A stretch of DNA of 64,000 bases from Nemertoderma westbladi (GCA_032718475.1 JAUCBJ010004510.1:1-64000); one strand, 5' to 3'. Shown: positions 11,401-22,255, counted from the first letter of the stretch. The notes: generated from the letters alone by a model not told the origin. Numbers and translations are program-made.

Positions 11401-14400
11401 CTACAGCCCTTATTAACTCTTACCTTTTCTAACGCAGGTACTCTACAGCCCTTATTAACTCTTACCTTTTCTAACGCAGGTAGGTACTCCACAGCCCTTA
11501 TTAACTCTTGCCTTTTCTAACGCAGGTACTCTACAGCCCTTATTAACTCTTGCCTTTTCTAACGCAGGTACTCCACAGCCCTTATTAACTCTTACCTTTT
11601 CTAACGCAGGTACTCTACAGCCCTTATTAACTCTTGCCTTTTCTAACGCAGGTACTCCACAGCCCTTATTAACTCTTACCTTTTCTAACGCAGGTACTCT
11701 ACAGCCCTTATTAACTCTTACCTTTTCTAACGCAGGTACTCTACAGCCCTTATTAACTCTTACCTTTTCTAACGCAGGTACTCTACAGCCCTTATTAACT
11801 CTTACCTTTTCTAACGCAGGTACTCTACAGCCCTTATTAACTCTTACCTTTTCTAACGCAGGTACTCTACAGCCCTTATTAACTCTTACCTTTTCTAACA
11901 CAGGTACTCTACAGCCCTTATTAACTCTTGCCTTTTCTAACGCAGGTACTCTACAGCCCTTATTAACTCCTACCTTTTCTAACGCAGGTACTCCACAGCC
12001 CTTATTAACTCTTGCCTTTTCTAACGCAGGTACTCTACAGCCCTTATTAACTCTTACCTTTTCTAACACAGGTACTCTACAGCCCTTATTAACTCTTGCC
12101 TTTTCTAACGCAGGTACTCTACAGCCCTTATTAACTCCTACCTTTTCTAACGCAGGTACTCCACAGCCCTTATTAACTCTTACCTTTTCTAACGCAGGTA
12201 CTCTACAGCCCTTATTAACTCTTACCTTTTCTAACACAGGTACTCTACAGCCCTTATTAACTCTTGCCTTTTCTAACGCAGGTACTCTACAGCCCTTATT
12301 AACTCCTACCTTTTCTAACGCAGGTACTCCACAGCCCTTATTAACTCTTGCCTTTTCTAACGCAGGTACTCTACAGCCCTTATTAACTCTTACCTTTTCT
12401 AACGCAGGTACTCCACAACCCTTATTAACTCTTACCTTTTCTAACGCAGGTACTCTACAGCCCTTATTAACTCTTACCTTTTCTAACGCAGGTACTCTAC
12501 AGCCCTTATTAACTCTTACCTTTTCTATCGCAGGTACTCTACAGCCCTTATTAACTCTTACCTTTTCTAACGCAGGTACTCTACAGCCCTTATTAACTCT
12601 TACCTTTTCTAACGCAGGTACTCTACAGCCCTTATTAACTCTTACCTTTTCTAACGCAGGTAGGTACTCTACAGCCCTTATTAACTCTTGCCTTTTCTAA
12701 CGCAGGTACTCTACAGCCCTTATTAACTCTTACCTTTTCTAACGCAGGTACTCCACAGCCCTTATTAACTCTTACCTTTTCTAACGCAGGTACTCTACAG
12801 CCCTTATTAACTCTTACCTTTTCTAACGCAGGTACTCTACAGCCCTTATTAACTCTTACCTTTTCTAACGCAGGTACTCTACAGCCCTTATTAACTCTTA
12901 CCTTTTCTAACGCAGGTACTCTACAGCCCTTATTAACTCTTACCTTTTCTAACGCAGGTACTCTACAGCCCTTATTAACTCTTACCTTTTCTAACGCAGG
13001 TACTCCACAGCCCTTATTAACTCTTACCTTTTCTAACGCAGGTACTCTACAGCCCTTATTAACTCTTACCTTTTCTATCGCAGGTACTCTACAGCCCTTA
13101 TTAACTCTTACCTTTTCTAACGCAGGTACTCTACAGTAGTGTTGAGAACTGAATCAATTTTGACTAATTTCAGTTACAGTTACAGTTTCAGTATTCAAAG
13201 TTTTGCATTTCAGTTACAGTTGCAGTTTCAGTATTCAAAGTTTTGCATTTCAGTTACAGTTACAGTTTCAGTATTACAAAGTGTAACATTTCAGTAACAG
13301 TTACAGTTTCAGTTTTACAAAATTGAGCATGTCAGTTTCAGTTATAGATTCAATATATATGATCTCACGTAGTAAGCAGTCATCTGAAACTAAAAATGAG
13401 GCACTTTAATATATTACTGTAATATACGCTAATAATAATGTTCATTACGAAACGTCCTCTTTCTAGAGCTAATAGGTAGTTGTTGTAGGAAAGTTGGACC
13501 CACTCTATGGTAATATTTTGTAACCAATATACTGATAGTATGTAATGAAAGTGGCACGTCACAAGATCACACTAAGGCACCCACATTTTACTGTACATCT
13601 TGTTTCAGTGCTTGTACACTTATTGTTATCATTTATTGTTTTGGTTATAAAGCCATGGTACTGAATCCTGCTCATTTTCCTTAATTCGTAATTTGTTTTA
13701 GTAATCATATATTTATTGTTTTGGTTAGACCCACCTCGATAAGCTGCTCCTTTCACTTTTAAGTTTAATTTTGTAATTTATAATGGTAAACTTGATCAAA
13801 ATTTAATTTCCAGTGTGCCTCTAGTGTGATTGTGATATTAATAGTACCGGTAAAAACATTAATAATTAATAATGTAAAATCCGTTAATATCCCTCTACCA
13901 TTAGGCCTAACTTTTCTTTGTTTATCTAAAACATTTACATTTAATATGAAGCCAAAGTGGTGATAAGGCTGATAGGTGATAGTCTAATAGTTGAGACAGA
14001 TAAACATAGACTTTATGCTACTGTAGATCTTCGTTCACTACTTGACTCGCCAAATAAATCACATTTGAGCTAAGTGGACAATGGGTCTTTGATTTTATAT
14101 TGTGTAATATTATGGTTTTGTTCAGAAGTGGAAAAAACGAGATTGTTTTTTTTATAACAATGTTTTAAAAATGATACCTATGGTAACCACTGTTATTCAT
14201 TTATTAAACTATACTCTATACTTTATTACAATACTGTTTTAAATGCTCATTCATGTTAATTGTGTGATTGAGAACTGAATCGGATTTTGTTAATTTCAGT
14301 TTCAGTTTCAGTTACAGTATTCAAAATACGTAATTACAGTTTCAGTTACAGTTACAGTATTCAAAGTTCGCAATTACAGTTACAGTTATAGTTACAGTAT

Positions 14401-17400
14401 CAAAAAAATCATCAAAACCATTCAGTTACAGTTGCAGTTACAGTATAATTACAGTTACAGTTCTCAACACTACTCTACAGCCCTTATTAACTCTTACCTT
14501 TTCTAACGCAGGTACTCTACAGCCCTTATTAACTCTTACCTTTTCTAACGCAGGTAGGTACTCTACAGCCCTTATTAACTCTTGCCTTTTCTAACGCAGG
14601 TACTCTACAGCCCTTATTAACTCTTACCTTTTCTAACGCAGGTACTCCACAGCCCTTATTAACTCTTACCTTTTCTAACGCAGGTACTCTACAGCCCTTA
14701 TTAACTCTTACCTTTTCTAACGCAGGTACTCTACAGCCCTTATTAACTCTTACCTTTTCTAACGCAGGTACTCTACAGCCCTTATTAACTCTTACCTTTT
14801 CTATCGCAGGTACTCTACAGCCCTTATTAACTCTTACCTTTTCTAACGCAGGTACTCTACAGCCCTTATTAACTCTTACCTTTTCTAACGCAGGTACTCT
14901 ACAGCCCTTATTAACTCTTACCTTTTCTAACGCAGGTAGGTACTCTACAGCCCTTATTAACTCTTGCCTTTTCTAACGCAGGTACTCTACAGCCCTTATT
15001 AACTCTTACCTTTTCTAACGCAGGTACTCCACAGCCCTTATTAACTCTTACCTTTTCTAACGCAGGTACTCTACAGCCCTTATTAACTCTTACCTTTTCT
15101 AACGCAGGTACTCTACAGCCCTTATTAACTCTTACCTTTTCTAACGCAGGTACTCTACAGCCCTTATTAACTCTTACCTTTTCTAACGCAGGTACTCTAC
15201 AGCCCTTATTAACTCTTACCTTTTCTAACGCAGGTACTCTACAGCCCTTATTAACTCTTACCTTTTCTAACGCAGGTACTCCACAGCCCTTATTAACTCT
15301 TACCTTTTCTAACGCAGGTACTCTACAGCCCTTATTAACTCTTACCTTTTCTAACGCAGGTACTCTACAGCCCTTATTAACTCTTACCTTTTCTAACGCA
15401 GGTACTCTACAGCCCTTATTAACTCTTGCCTTTTCTAACGCAGGTACTCTACAGCCCTTATTAACTCTTACCTTTTCTAACGCAGGTACTCTACAGCCCT
15501 TATTAACTATTGCCTTTTCTAACGCAGGTACTCTACAGCCCTTATTAACTCTTACCTTTTCTAACGCAGGTACTCTACAGCCCTTATTAACTCTTACCTT
15601 TTCTACGCAGGTACTCTACAGCCCTTATTAACTCTTACCTTTTCTAACGCAGGTACTCTACAGCCCTTATTAACTCTTACCTTTTCTAACGCAGGTACTC
15701 TACAGCCCTTATTAACTCTTACCTTTTCTAACGCAGGTACTCTACAGCCCTTATTAACTCTTACCTTTTCTAACGCAGGTACTCTACAGCCCTTATTAAC
15801 TCTTACCTTTTCTAACGCAGGTACTCTACAGCCCTTATTAACTCTTACCTTTTCTAACGCAGGTACTCTACAGCCCTTATTAACTCTTACCTTTTCTAAC
15901 GCAGGTACTCTACAGCCCTTATTAACTCTTACCTTTTCTAACGCAGGTACTCTACAGCCCTTATTAACTCTTACCTTTTCTAACGCAGGTACTCTACAGC
16001 CCTTATTAACTCTTACCTTTTCTAACGCAGGTACTCTACAGCCCTTATTAACTCTTACCTTTTCTAACGCAGGTACTCTACAGCCCTTATTAACTCTTAC
16101 CTTTTCTAACGCAGGTACTCTACAGCCCTTATTAACTCTTACCTTTTCTAACGCAGGTACTCTACAGCCCTTATTAACTCTTACCTTTTCTAACGCAGGT
16201 ACTCTACAGCCCTTATTAACTCTTACCTTTTCTAACGCAGGTACTCTACAGCCCTTATTAACTCTTACCTTTCTAACGCAGGTACTCTACAGCCCTTATT
16301 AACTCTTGCCTTTTCTAACGCAGGTACTCTATAGCCCTTATTAACTCTTGCCTTTTCTAACGCAGGTACTCTACAGCCCTTATTAACTCTTACCTTTTCT
16401 AACGCAGGTACTCTACAGCCCTTATTAACTCTTACCTTTTCTAACGCAGGTACTCTACAGCCCTTATTAACTCTTACCTTTTCTAACGCAGGTACTCTAC
16501 AGCCCTTATTAACTCTTACCTTTTCTAACGCAGGTACGCTACAGCCCTTATTAACTCTTACCTTTTCTAATGCAGGTACTCTACAGCCCTTATTAACTCT
16601 TACCTTTTCTAACGCAGGTACTCTACAGCCCTTATTAACTCTTACCTTTTCTAACGCAGGTACTCTACAGCCCTTATTAACTCTTACCTTTTCTAACGCA
16701 GGTACTCTACAGCCCTTATTAACTCTTACCTTTTCTAACGCAGGTACTCTACAGCCCTTATTAACTCTTACCTTTTCTAACGCAGGTACTCTACAGCCCT
16801 TATTAACTCTTACCTTTTCTAACGCAGGTACTCTACAGCCCTTATTAACTCTTACCTTTTCTAACGCAGGTACTCTACAGCCCTTATTAACTCTTACCTT
16901 TTCTAACGCAGGTACTCTACAGCCCTTATTAACTCTTACCTTTTCTAATGCAGGTACTCTACAGCTACGGAATAGCTTTTCTATATTTATTGGTTATTCT
17001 TATACTTAATGGGGAACTATTGGAGTCATTCTCCTATTTTGGAAAGGTAATTTTGTATAATTATATATTTGAAATAATTATTAATAAAATTATTTGTTAT
17101 TAATAATTATGAAACGTCACAGTTGTAAATATTCTCTGAGTAAAAAACCGGCTTGGGTCCGCCGGCTTCAATCAATTAGAATTATTTATAATACGGTTAA
17201 AACTTCCTTCGATAAAATTGATTTCTAGATTTCTCAAACCCGTATCAATGATATCTGGTGCCGCCGACATAACCTTTATCTATTACAGCGACCCTTTAGG
17301 AACTACGGTCTCACCTTTATCTATTACAACGACCCTTTAGGAACTACGGTCTCACATTTATCTATTACAGCGACCCTTTAGGAACTACAGTCTCACCTTT

Positions 17401-20362
17401 ATCTATTACACCGACCCTTTAGGAACTACAGTGTCACCTTTATCTATTACAGCGACCCTTTAGGAACTACGGTCTCACCTTTATCTATTACAGCGACCCT
17501 TTAGGAACTACGGTCTCACCTTTATCTATTACAGCGACCGACCCTTTAGGAACTACGGTCTCACCTTTATCTATTACAGCGACCCTTTAGGAACTACGGT
17601 CTCACCTTTATCTATTACAGCGACCGACCCTTTAGGAACTACGGTCTCACCTTTATCTATTACAGCGACCCTTTAGGAACTACGGTCTCACCTATATCTA
17701 TTACAGCGACCCTTTAGGAACTACGGTCTCACCTTTATCTATTACAGCGACCCTTTAGGAACTACGGTCTCACCTTTATCTATTACAGCGACCCTTTAGG
17801 AACTACGGTCTCACCTTTATCTAATACAGCGACCCTTTAGGAACTACGGTCTCACCTTTATCTATTACAGCGACCCTTTAGGAACTACGGTCTCACCTTT
17901 ATCTATTACAGCGACCCTTTAGGAACTACGGGTCTCACCTTTATCTATTACAGCGACCCTTTAGGAACTACTGTCTCACCTTTATCTATTACAGCGACCC
18001 TTTAGGAACTACGGTATCACCTTTATCTATTACAGCGACCCTTTAGGAACTACGGTCTCACCTTTATCTATTACAGCGACCCTTTAGGAACTACGGTCTC
18101 ACCTTTATCTATTACAGCGACCGACCCTTTAGGAACTACGGTCTCACCTTTATCTATTACAGCGACCCTTTAGGAACTACGGTCTCACCTATATCTATTA
18201 CAGCGACCCTTTAGGAACTACGGTCTCACCTTTATCTATTACAGCGACCCTTTAGGAACTACGGTCTCACCTTTATCTATTACAGCGACCCTTTAGGAAC
18301 TACGGTCTCACCTTTATCTAATACAGCGACCCTTTAGGAACTACGGTCTCACCTTTATCTATTACAGCGACCCTTTAGGAACTACGGTCTCACATTTATC
18401 TATTACAGCGACCCTTTAGGAACTACGGTCTCACCTTTATCTTCAGTATTACCGGCTACATTGGTGTTAACTTCGTTCTCAGTATTGTCAGCAACTACGG
18501 CGCGCTATTGGCTGTATCCGTGACGACAATAAGGAAGGTGGTTACCATTCTCTTATCGTTTATTATGTTTACAAAACCATTCACCTTACAGTGAGTATAA
18601 ATTATAATTATATTTAGTATTAATTAATCACCTTGGGAGGGGGGGTAGCCCCCCCCCCCCCCCCCCAACGGTTTTTTCTTATTTTGTACATTGTCTCCAA
18701 TGTGGTTGAAAATGATATAAAATAGAAAACGATATACCATCGAAAAGATAATCATCAAAAGTACATAAAAATTAAATAAAACTAAATTTTGGCGCCCGCT
18801 AGCGGTCCGCGTGAGATTTAAAAAATTTCACTAAAAGACTATGTTCCCTCGTTATATTCCATTTTTATTTTCCGATGCCACATTTTTTGGTACCAGCATT
18901 TTCATCATATTTTTTACGAACTTTTTTTATTTTCCTTTTCTATTTCTGATAATTGGCGATTTTGTAAAAAAAATTGAAAATTTTTTAAAACTTAAAAAAC
19001 CATGTTTTTTGTAATTAAAAATTTGTTTTTCATTAAAAAAATAGGGATGTAAAAGAGATCTCTCTAAGCTGTTTTCTGATTTGAAATTACTATATTATTA
19101 TTATTCGATAAAAATATAGTAATCCGAACACATATTTTTTCATTCATTCTCACATTCAACGAAATCCAACTTTTACTCGTTGGCATTCTAGCACTCGCTT
19201 TTCTCGTGCTAAAAACTTTCCAACTTGGGCAAAATCATAATATTAGGGATATGATTATGCAACTTATGGCTGCCTGTTCAATATAAGTGGCTTAGATGAG
19301 AGAATAAGGTTTCAGGGGCAAGTGGCTGAGCTGGAACGGAACCGCCTCCGCTTTGCAGGACATTGCTTTCGCCGTGAAGACCAGCCAGTGCATAATCTTG
19401 TACTTTGGCAGCCTCATGGAGTGAATAAGCATGGTGGACAGCCCATGACTTTCTTGAGACGCATCTTAAAGGACACTGGCCTTGAAGATACGGATGATCT
19501 AGCAAATGTCATGGGTGATAGGGAGTTGTGGCGGCGCAATTTTGTCGACAAGCCGGCACAGCATTCTTAATATATATGTAATATATATAATGCAGCTGCA
19601 ATGCAGCATGCCGTTACTGTTTACAAACACCGTAAAGACGGTTTATTAACATCTATCTAAGTACCGGTGTCACAGGCGAAAATGCTCCCCCCCCCCCCCC
19701 CCCCCCCCCCCAGAGCATTTTCACCTCAGATTTCGATAGTGGTGGAAACTATATGAAGTCATTCTCGTAACTACGTCGCGATTTCTCTTTCTCGGTTTTC
19801 TCCAAGTACTCGAGTGGAATGCCGGTCCTTCCGGGAATCCCTCCGCTCAGTACGAAACGTCCTATAAGCCTCGATGACCTCCAGTTTAAAAATACCTGGT
19901 GACTTAGAAAGGATATCGGGGGTTATTGTCCTCTCCCCGACAAGATTTAGGGCGAGTGTTGAGGATGATGAAAGATCTAATCCCAGCATTCTTTTAATAA
20001 AAGTCGTCTTATCCCATATAATAATTTAATTTCATTATACACCTTATAATGACGACACCAACAATCTCACAAACTCGGTTGTTTACTTTATATAAAGTTT
20101 TTAATTAATTTGTAGATATATATGGTCCGGCAGCATTGTTATGTTTGGAATACTTCTCAGTGTTTATTCGAAGAATAGATTGGCATTCAGTCGCTTCCTT
20201 AATCGCTGCTATACAACTTCAATACGCACTAATTGCTGCATTCTATCTGTAATGGCGATTAATTTACGAGGAATTTGTGTTCGGTTAACTTCACAATTAC
20301 AACAGGAATTTACTTTAAGATATAAACAGTCTCCTATTGGCGGCACTGAATTCGTGGTATAA
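8220..20362 (+). CDS. SLC35B3: Adenosine 3'-phospho 5'-phosphosulfate (PAPS) transporter 2, seven coding exons
   Basis: This is a nucleotide-sugar-transporter family protein that moves PAPS, the sulfate donor, from cytosol into the Golgi lumen. The spliced frame is 8220-8440, 9092-9246, 9758-9865, 10264-10361, 16954-17046, 18409-18590, 20116-20362: 1,104 nt, 367 residues (human about 400). All six introns are GT-AG and the phases fit. Family blocks occur in order: FYIIYGYVQELIF, LGYLNYPTQVIFK-like, KLIPVMIGG, FQEKSMK, VLYSY, NYGALLAVSVTT, and the last transmembrane pair WSGSIVMFGILLSVYSKN. The N-terminus is shorter than in vertebrates, and about 55 C-terminal residues are unlike the family. 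Introns 4 (6.6 kb) and 5 (1.4 kb) consist mostly of tandem copies of their own 3' splice junctions; intron 6 holds a LINE tail. SLC35B2 is less similar. Confidence 0.9.
9092..9246 (+). CDS. SLC35B3: SLC35B3 coding exon 2
   Basis: The acceptor is TTGTAACAG and the donor AAG|GTTCGT. It encodes the block with GCSNTSVGYLNYPTQVIFK, the most conserved part of the family. Confidence 0.9.
9758..9865 (+). CDS. SLC35B3: SLC35B3 coding exon 3
   Basis: The acceptor is TTCGTAG and the donor AAGG|GTTAGT. It begins KRYTPVDVAAV and contains the GIIFFILADN membrane segment. Confidence 0.9.
10264..10361 (+). CDS. SLC35B3: SLC35B3 coding exon 4
   Basis: The acceptor is TTATTCAG and the donor GAAGTT|GTTAGT, ending in phase 0. 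It encodes GVILISTALASDALIGNFQE and NTEV, which continues into VLYS of exon 5. Reading into the intron meets a stop after five codons. Confidence 0.9.
10645..10728 (+). repeat. Interspersed repeat copy A
   Basis: It shares AAATAACAGCTGTTTACTC, AAAATAAAACTGTAACCTG and a TATTNTTTTGGTT block with copies at 20627-20790 and 56734-56910. It abuts the start of the junction array in SLC35B3 intron 4. Probably a non-autonomous transposable element. Confidence 0.6.
10729..13136 (+). repeat. 42-bp junction minisatellite, left part (SLC35B3 intron 4)
   Basis: About 56 near-identical 42-bp units. Each unit holds TATTAAC (branch-point-like), a pyrimidine stretch with TTACCTTTTC, then TAACGCAG, then GTACTCTACAG. 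The last 11 bases equal the start of exon 5 and the rest equals the end of intron 4, so every unit is a copied 3' splice junction. The first unit carries TAATGCAG, as does the last unit at the real exon. Rare variants are TATCGCAG, TAACACAG, a GTACTCC form and a four-base GTAG insertion (about 11479 and 12659). The array is also open on the minus strand because 42 is a multiple of 3; that frame is not a gene. Confidence 0.95.
13137..14472. mobile_element. Non-autonomous hAT-like element inside the array
   Basis: A 1,336-bp insertion with 15-bp terminal inverted repeats, TAGTGTTGAGAACTG, and an 8-bp direct repeat CTCTACAG (13129-13136 and 14473-14480) taken from a minisatellite unit. The TAG-NG-type end and the 8-bp duplication fit the hAT superfamily. 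Subterminal zones are rich in CAGTTACAGTTACAG words, and an internal GATTGAGAACTGAATC near 14268 repeats the end. No transposase frame is seen. Confidence 0.85.
14473..16953 (+). repeat. 42-bp junction minisatellite, right part (SLC35B3 intron 4)
   Basis: About 59 further units with the same structure as the left part, running directly into exon 5. The last unit supplies the functional-looking acceptor TTTTCTAATGCAG. GTAG-insertion variants occur at about 14553 and 14936, and single-base deletions occur near 15605 and 16271. Much of the part from about 15600 to 16260 is nearly uniform, suggesting recent homogenisation. Confidence 0.95.
16954..17046 (+). CDS. SLC35B3: SLC35B3 coding exon 5
   Basis: The exon is 31 codons, phase 0 at both ends, with acceptor TTTTCTAATGCAG and donor AAAG|GTAATT. 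It starts GTACTCTACAGC (Val-Leu-Tyr-Ser), matching the conserved VLYSYSIGF-like position of the family. Its first 11 bases, together with the 31 intron bases before them, form the 42-bp unit repeated through intron 4. Confidence 0.88.
17271..18443 (+). repeat. 41-bp junction minisatellite (SLC35B3 intron 5)
   Basis: About 27 tandem copies precede the real exon-6 junction. A unit reads CGACCCTTTAGGAACTACGG, then TCTCACCTTTATC, then TATTACAG: the first 33 bases of exon 6 followed by an acceptor like that of intron 5. ACCTTTATCT occurs both at the intron end (17271) and in exon 6 (about 18432), giving a microhomology for the founding tandem duplication. Some units have an extra CGAC. Units of 41 bp shift frame, so translation from upstream acceptors meets a stop in the third unit. 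Confidence 0.95.
18409..18590 (+). CDS. SLC35B3: SLC35B3 coding exon 6
   Basis: Phase 0 start after TATCTATTACAG; donor TTACA|GTGAGT. It encodes RPFRNYGLTFIFSITGYIG and then NYGALLAVSVTT, both family blocks. Its first 33 bases, with the preceding 8 intron bases, form the 41-bp unit repeated through intron 5. It also contains an internal ACCTTTATCT that matches the intron end. Confidence 0.88.
19290..19630 (+). mobile_element. 3' end of an RTE-like LINE (SLC35B3 intron 6)
   Basis: The frame (about 19290-19570) encodes the C-terminal tail of a non-LTR retrotransposon protein: RLRFAGHCFRR, LVLWQPHG, DLANVMGDRELWRRNF. A short 3' UTR follows. The same tail recurs at 60194-60363 (+) and at 63912-64000 (-). 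The copy is heavily 5'-truncated. Clade inferred from the GHC and LW-P-G motifs. Confidence 0.75.
19674..19726. repeat. Hairpin with a 25-nt poly-C loop
   Basis: AGGCGAAAATGCTC and AGAGCATTTTCACCT form inverted arms around C25 (19687-19711). Confidence 0.7.
20116..20362 (+). CDS. SLC35B3: SLC35B3 coding exon 7 and stop
   Basis: The acceptor TTTGTAG completes a Gln codon. It begins YIWSGSIVMFGILLSVYSKN, the last membrane segment and the usual end of the conserved region. The following roughly 55 residues to the stop are not recognisable and are Cys/Arg/Thr rich. Confidence 0.85.
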
Positions 20363-20956
20363 TATTTTATTTTTAATTATATCTAAATACATTAATATTA
20401 TTTTATTAAATTTCCCTATAGGCCTAAATGCGACCAGACTGGAGAGCTAAGTTAATATTATTGTAACCGCAGTGTATTTGAACCGTCCCAATAATATTTA
20501 AGTGCAAATTATGTGTCCGCTAACTGTGTGCAATATTTTACCAATGCTAAAAGGGGTTTTTTTTAATTAGCACTTGACCTCAACGCAAATTAGCCTTTTA
20601 TGAAGCCGAATATACTTATAGTCCCAAGTGCAAAATTCATCCCTCTCCAGGGGAAAATGAAAATCGACCCAAATAACAGATGTTTACTCTCAAAAATAAA
20701 ACTGTAACCTGTTATATTGACTTTGGTTTATTGTTTTGGTTGGAATAACGTGTCGTTGCTGATTTGCTTGGCCACCCTCCCCGTGTTACCTAGAGCAGTA
20801 AAGTGTACAATTACTTCTCTATAGAATATACAGTGTTGTACATTAATTGATTTATACAGTGCAGTCCATATTCAATGTGATATGTTTCATCTAGAGTTAC
20901 AATCAAGTAAATGTTATTAATATTTCGGAATATAACATTATAAATTTCACCATCTC
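20363..20956. other. SLC35B3 downstream region with interspersed repeat copy B
   Basis: No gene is seen. At 20627-20790 it holds a copy of the family also present at 10645 and 56734, sharing CATCCCTCTCCAGGGGAAAA, AAAATAAAACTGTAACCTG and TTATTGTTTTGGTT. Confidence 0.55.
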
Positions 20957-22255
20957 CTTCAATACAACAACCGTTTTTACAAAGTCGGACCCCCCTCCAC
21001 CCCCCCCCCCCCCCCCCCACTGTGTTTTTCAAATTTCAATCATCTGTTACGAAATTTTGTATTTAGTTCGACTATTTTTCTTACTGCTGGTAAAGCCGGA
21101 TTTTTAAATTTTAAAGTCATTTCGATACAACAAGCCGTTAAAGAATGCCTATTGACCAAGATGTAACAATCTAGGTATCAGTGGAACTGCATTCATCTGC
21201 AGATTCAGAATATGGAAACCGTTTTAAATTTCACTAAATGACTTCCGGAGATATTATAAGAATTCAATATATGTAAATCGATATAATTCTAATGTTTTTT
21301 ACTCAATTCTAGAATATCAATTCGTAATGAAGAATATTAGATTAGATTTTCTTAATGTAGAATTATACGCTGTACGAAAATGTAGAATGTGCGAAAAATC
21401 AAGATGGACAGTTTTAAACTCTCAGCTAAATAATAATTAATATTCTAGAATAAAGATAAATTATATCGATTTATGACGCAAAATATACACCGTAGAATTG
21501 TGATATTTCTTTATTTGTTGTAAGTCACTTTTTTTGTCAAAGTCGTTAACAAGTTTGACAAAAAAGAACACTTTTTTTTCAACAAAAAAGTAATGTTTCC
21601 TTGACATTAGTATTAACATTGCATTTAAAGGGATAATAGATTAAATAGATAATATATAATACTAGTTTTTTTTATAAATGTTAGTTATAGAATGCGTGTT
21701 AGCTATCAATTTTGATTTTTGTTCTAGAACACATTTTATATTTTTTATACTACTGTAGCTAGTTTTTACTACTTTTTTTTTATAAATGTTATAGAACAAG
21801 TGTTGGTTATCAATTTTGATAAATATTTCTGTTCTAGAACACATTTTTTTCTAGAACATTTTTTGGAAAAAAATACCATACTACTGTCAGAAGGTTAAAC
21901 ATTTGTTCTAGAAAAAAAAACCTCATGATAAAAGCCTTTTTATATGAAAAAAATTGGTCTAACAATGTGTAACCAAGGTATAGTAATGCCCTTAATTCAC
22001 CACTTAAATAGTTATTGGCGGTTCTAATGATAAATGGATTACATTACAATGACGAGAAATATAAAGTCAACAGAGATGGTTAATTAAACATTGCGAAATA
22101 GGAATTTTATTTATAGCGGCATTTTAACTAAGTAATTTGAAAATTAAAAAATAAATCCAGCCAGGCCAGTAGTAAGAAAAGTGTCGAACTAAATACTAAA
22201 TGATGTAGCATTTAATTGAACTTTGAAAAAATAAGGGGGGCACTAATAGGGCACT
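20957..22255. mobile_element. Decayed foldback MITE, relative of 38468-39360
   Basis: The left end shares CAATACAACAACC, a poly-C block (21000-21018), the TTTTTCAAATTTCAAT block, the CTTACTG-GGT block and TTTCGATACAACAAGC with the MITE at 38468. The right part carries the inverse CCAGTAGTAAGAAAA and TTTGAAAAAATAAGGGGGG. The outer right end is degraded. Inside, 21662-21880 is two copies of a roughly 125-bp AT-rich repeat with TTCTAGAACAC. Confidence 0.6.

Noticed and set aside
10707-12237. Two minus-strand frames of about 260 residues with a 14-residue repeat
   Set aside because: They exist only because the 42-bp unit is a multiple of three. No start context or homologous domain is seen, and they lie antisense in an SLC35B3 intron.
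10729-16953. CRISPR-like array of regular repeats
   Set aside because: Units are directly contiguous with no unique spacers, and the host is a eukaryote.
16965-17046. Exon 5 starting at CTACGG after GTACTCTACAG
   Set aside because: That start breaks the reading frame from exon 4 and loses the conserved VLYS residues; the acceptor at 16951-16953 restores both.
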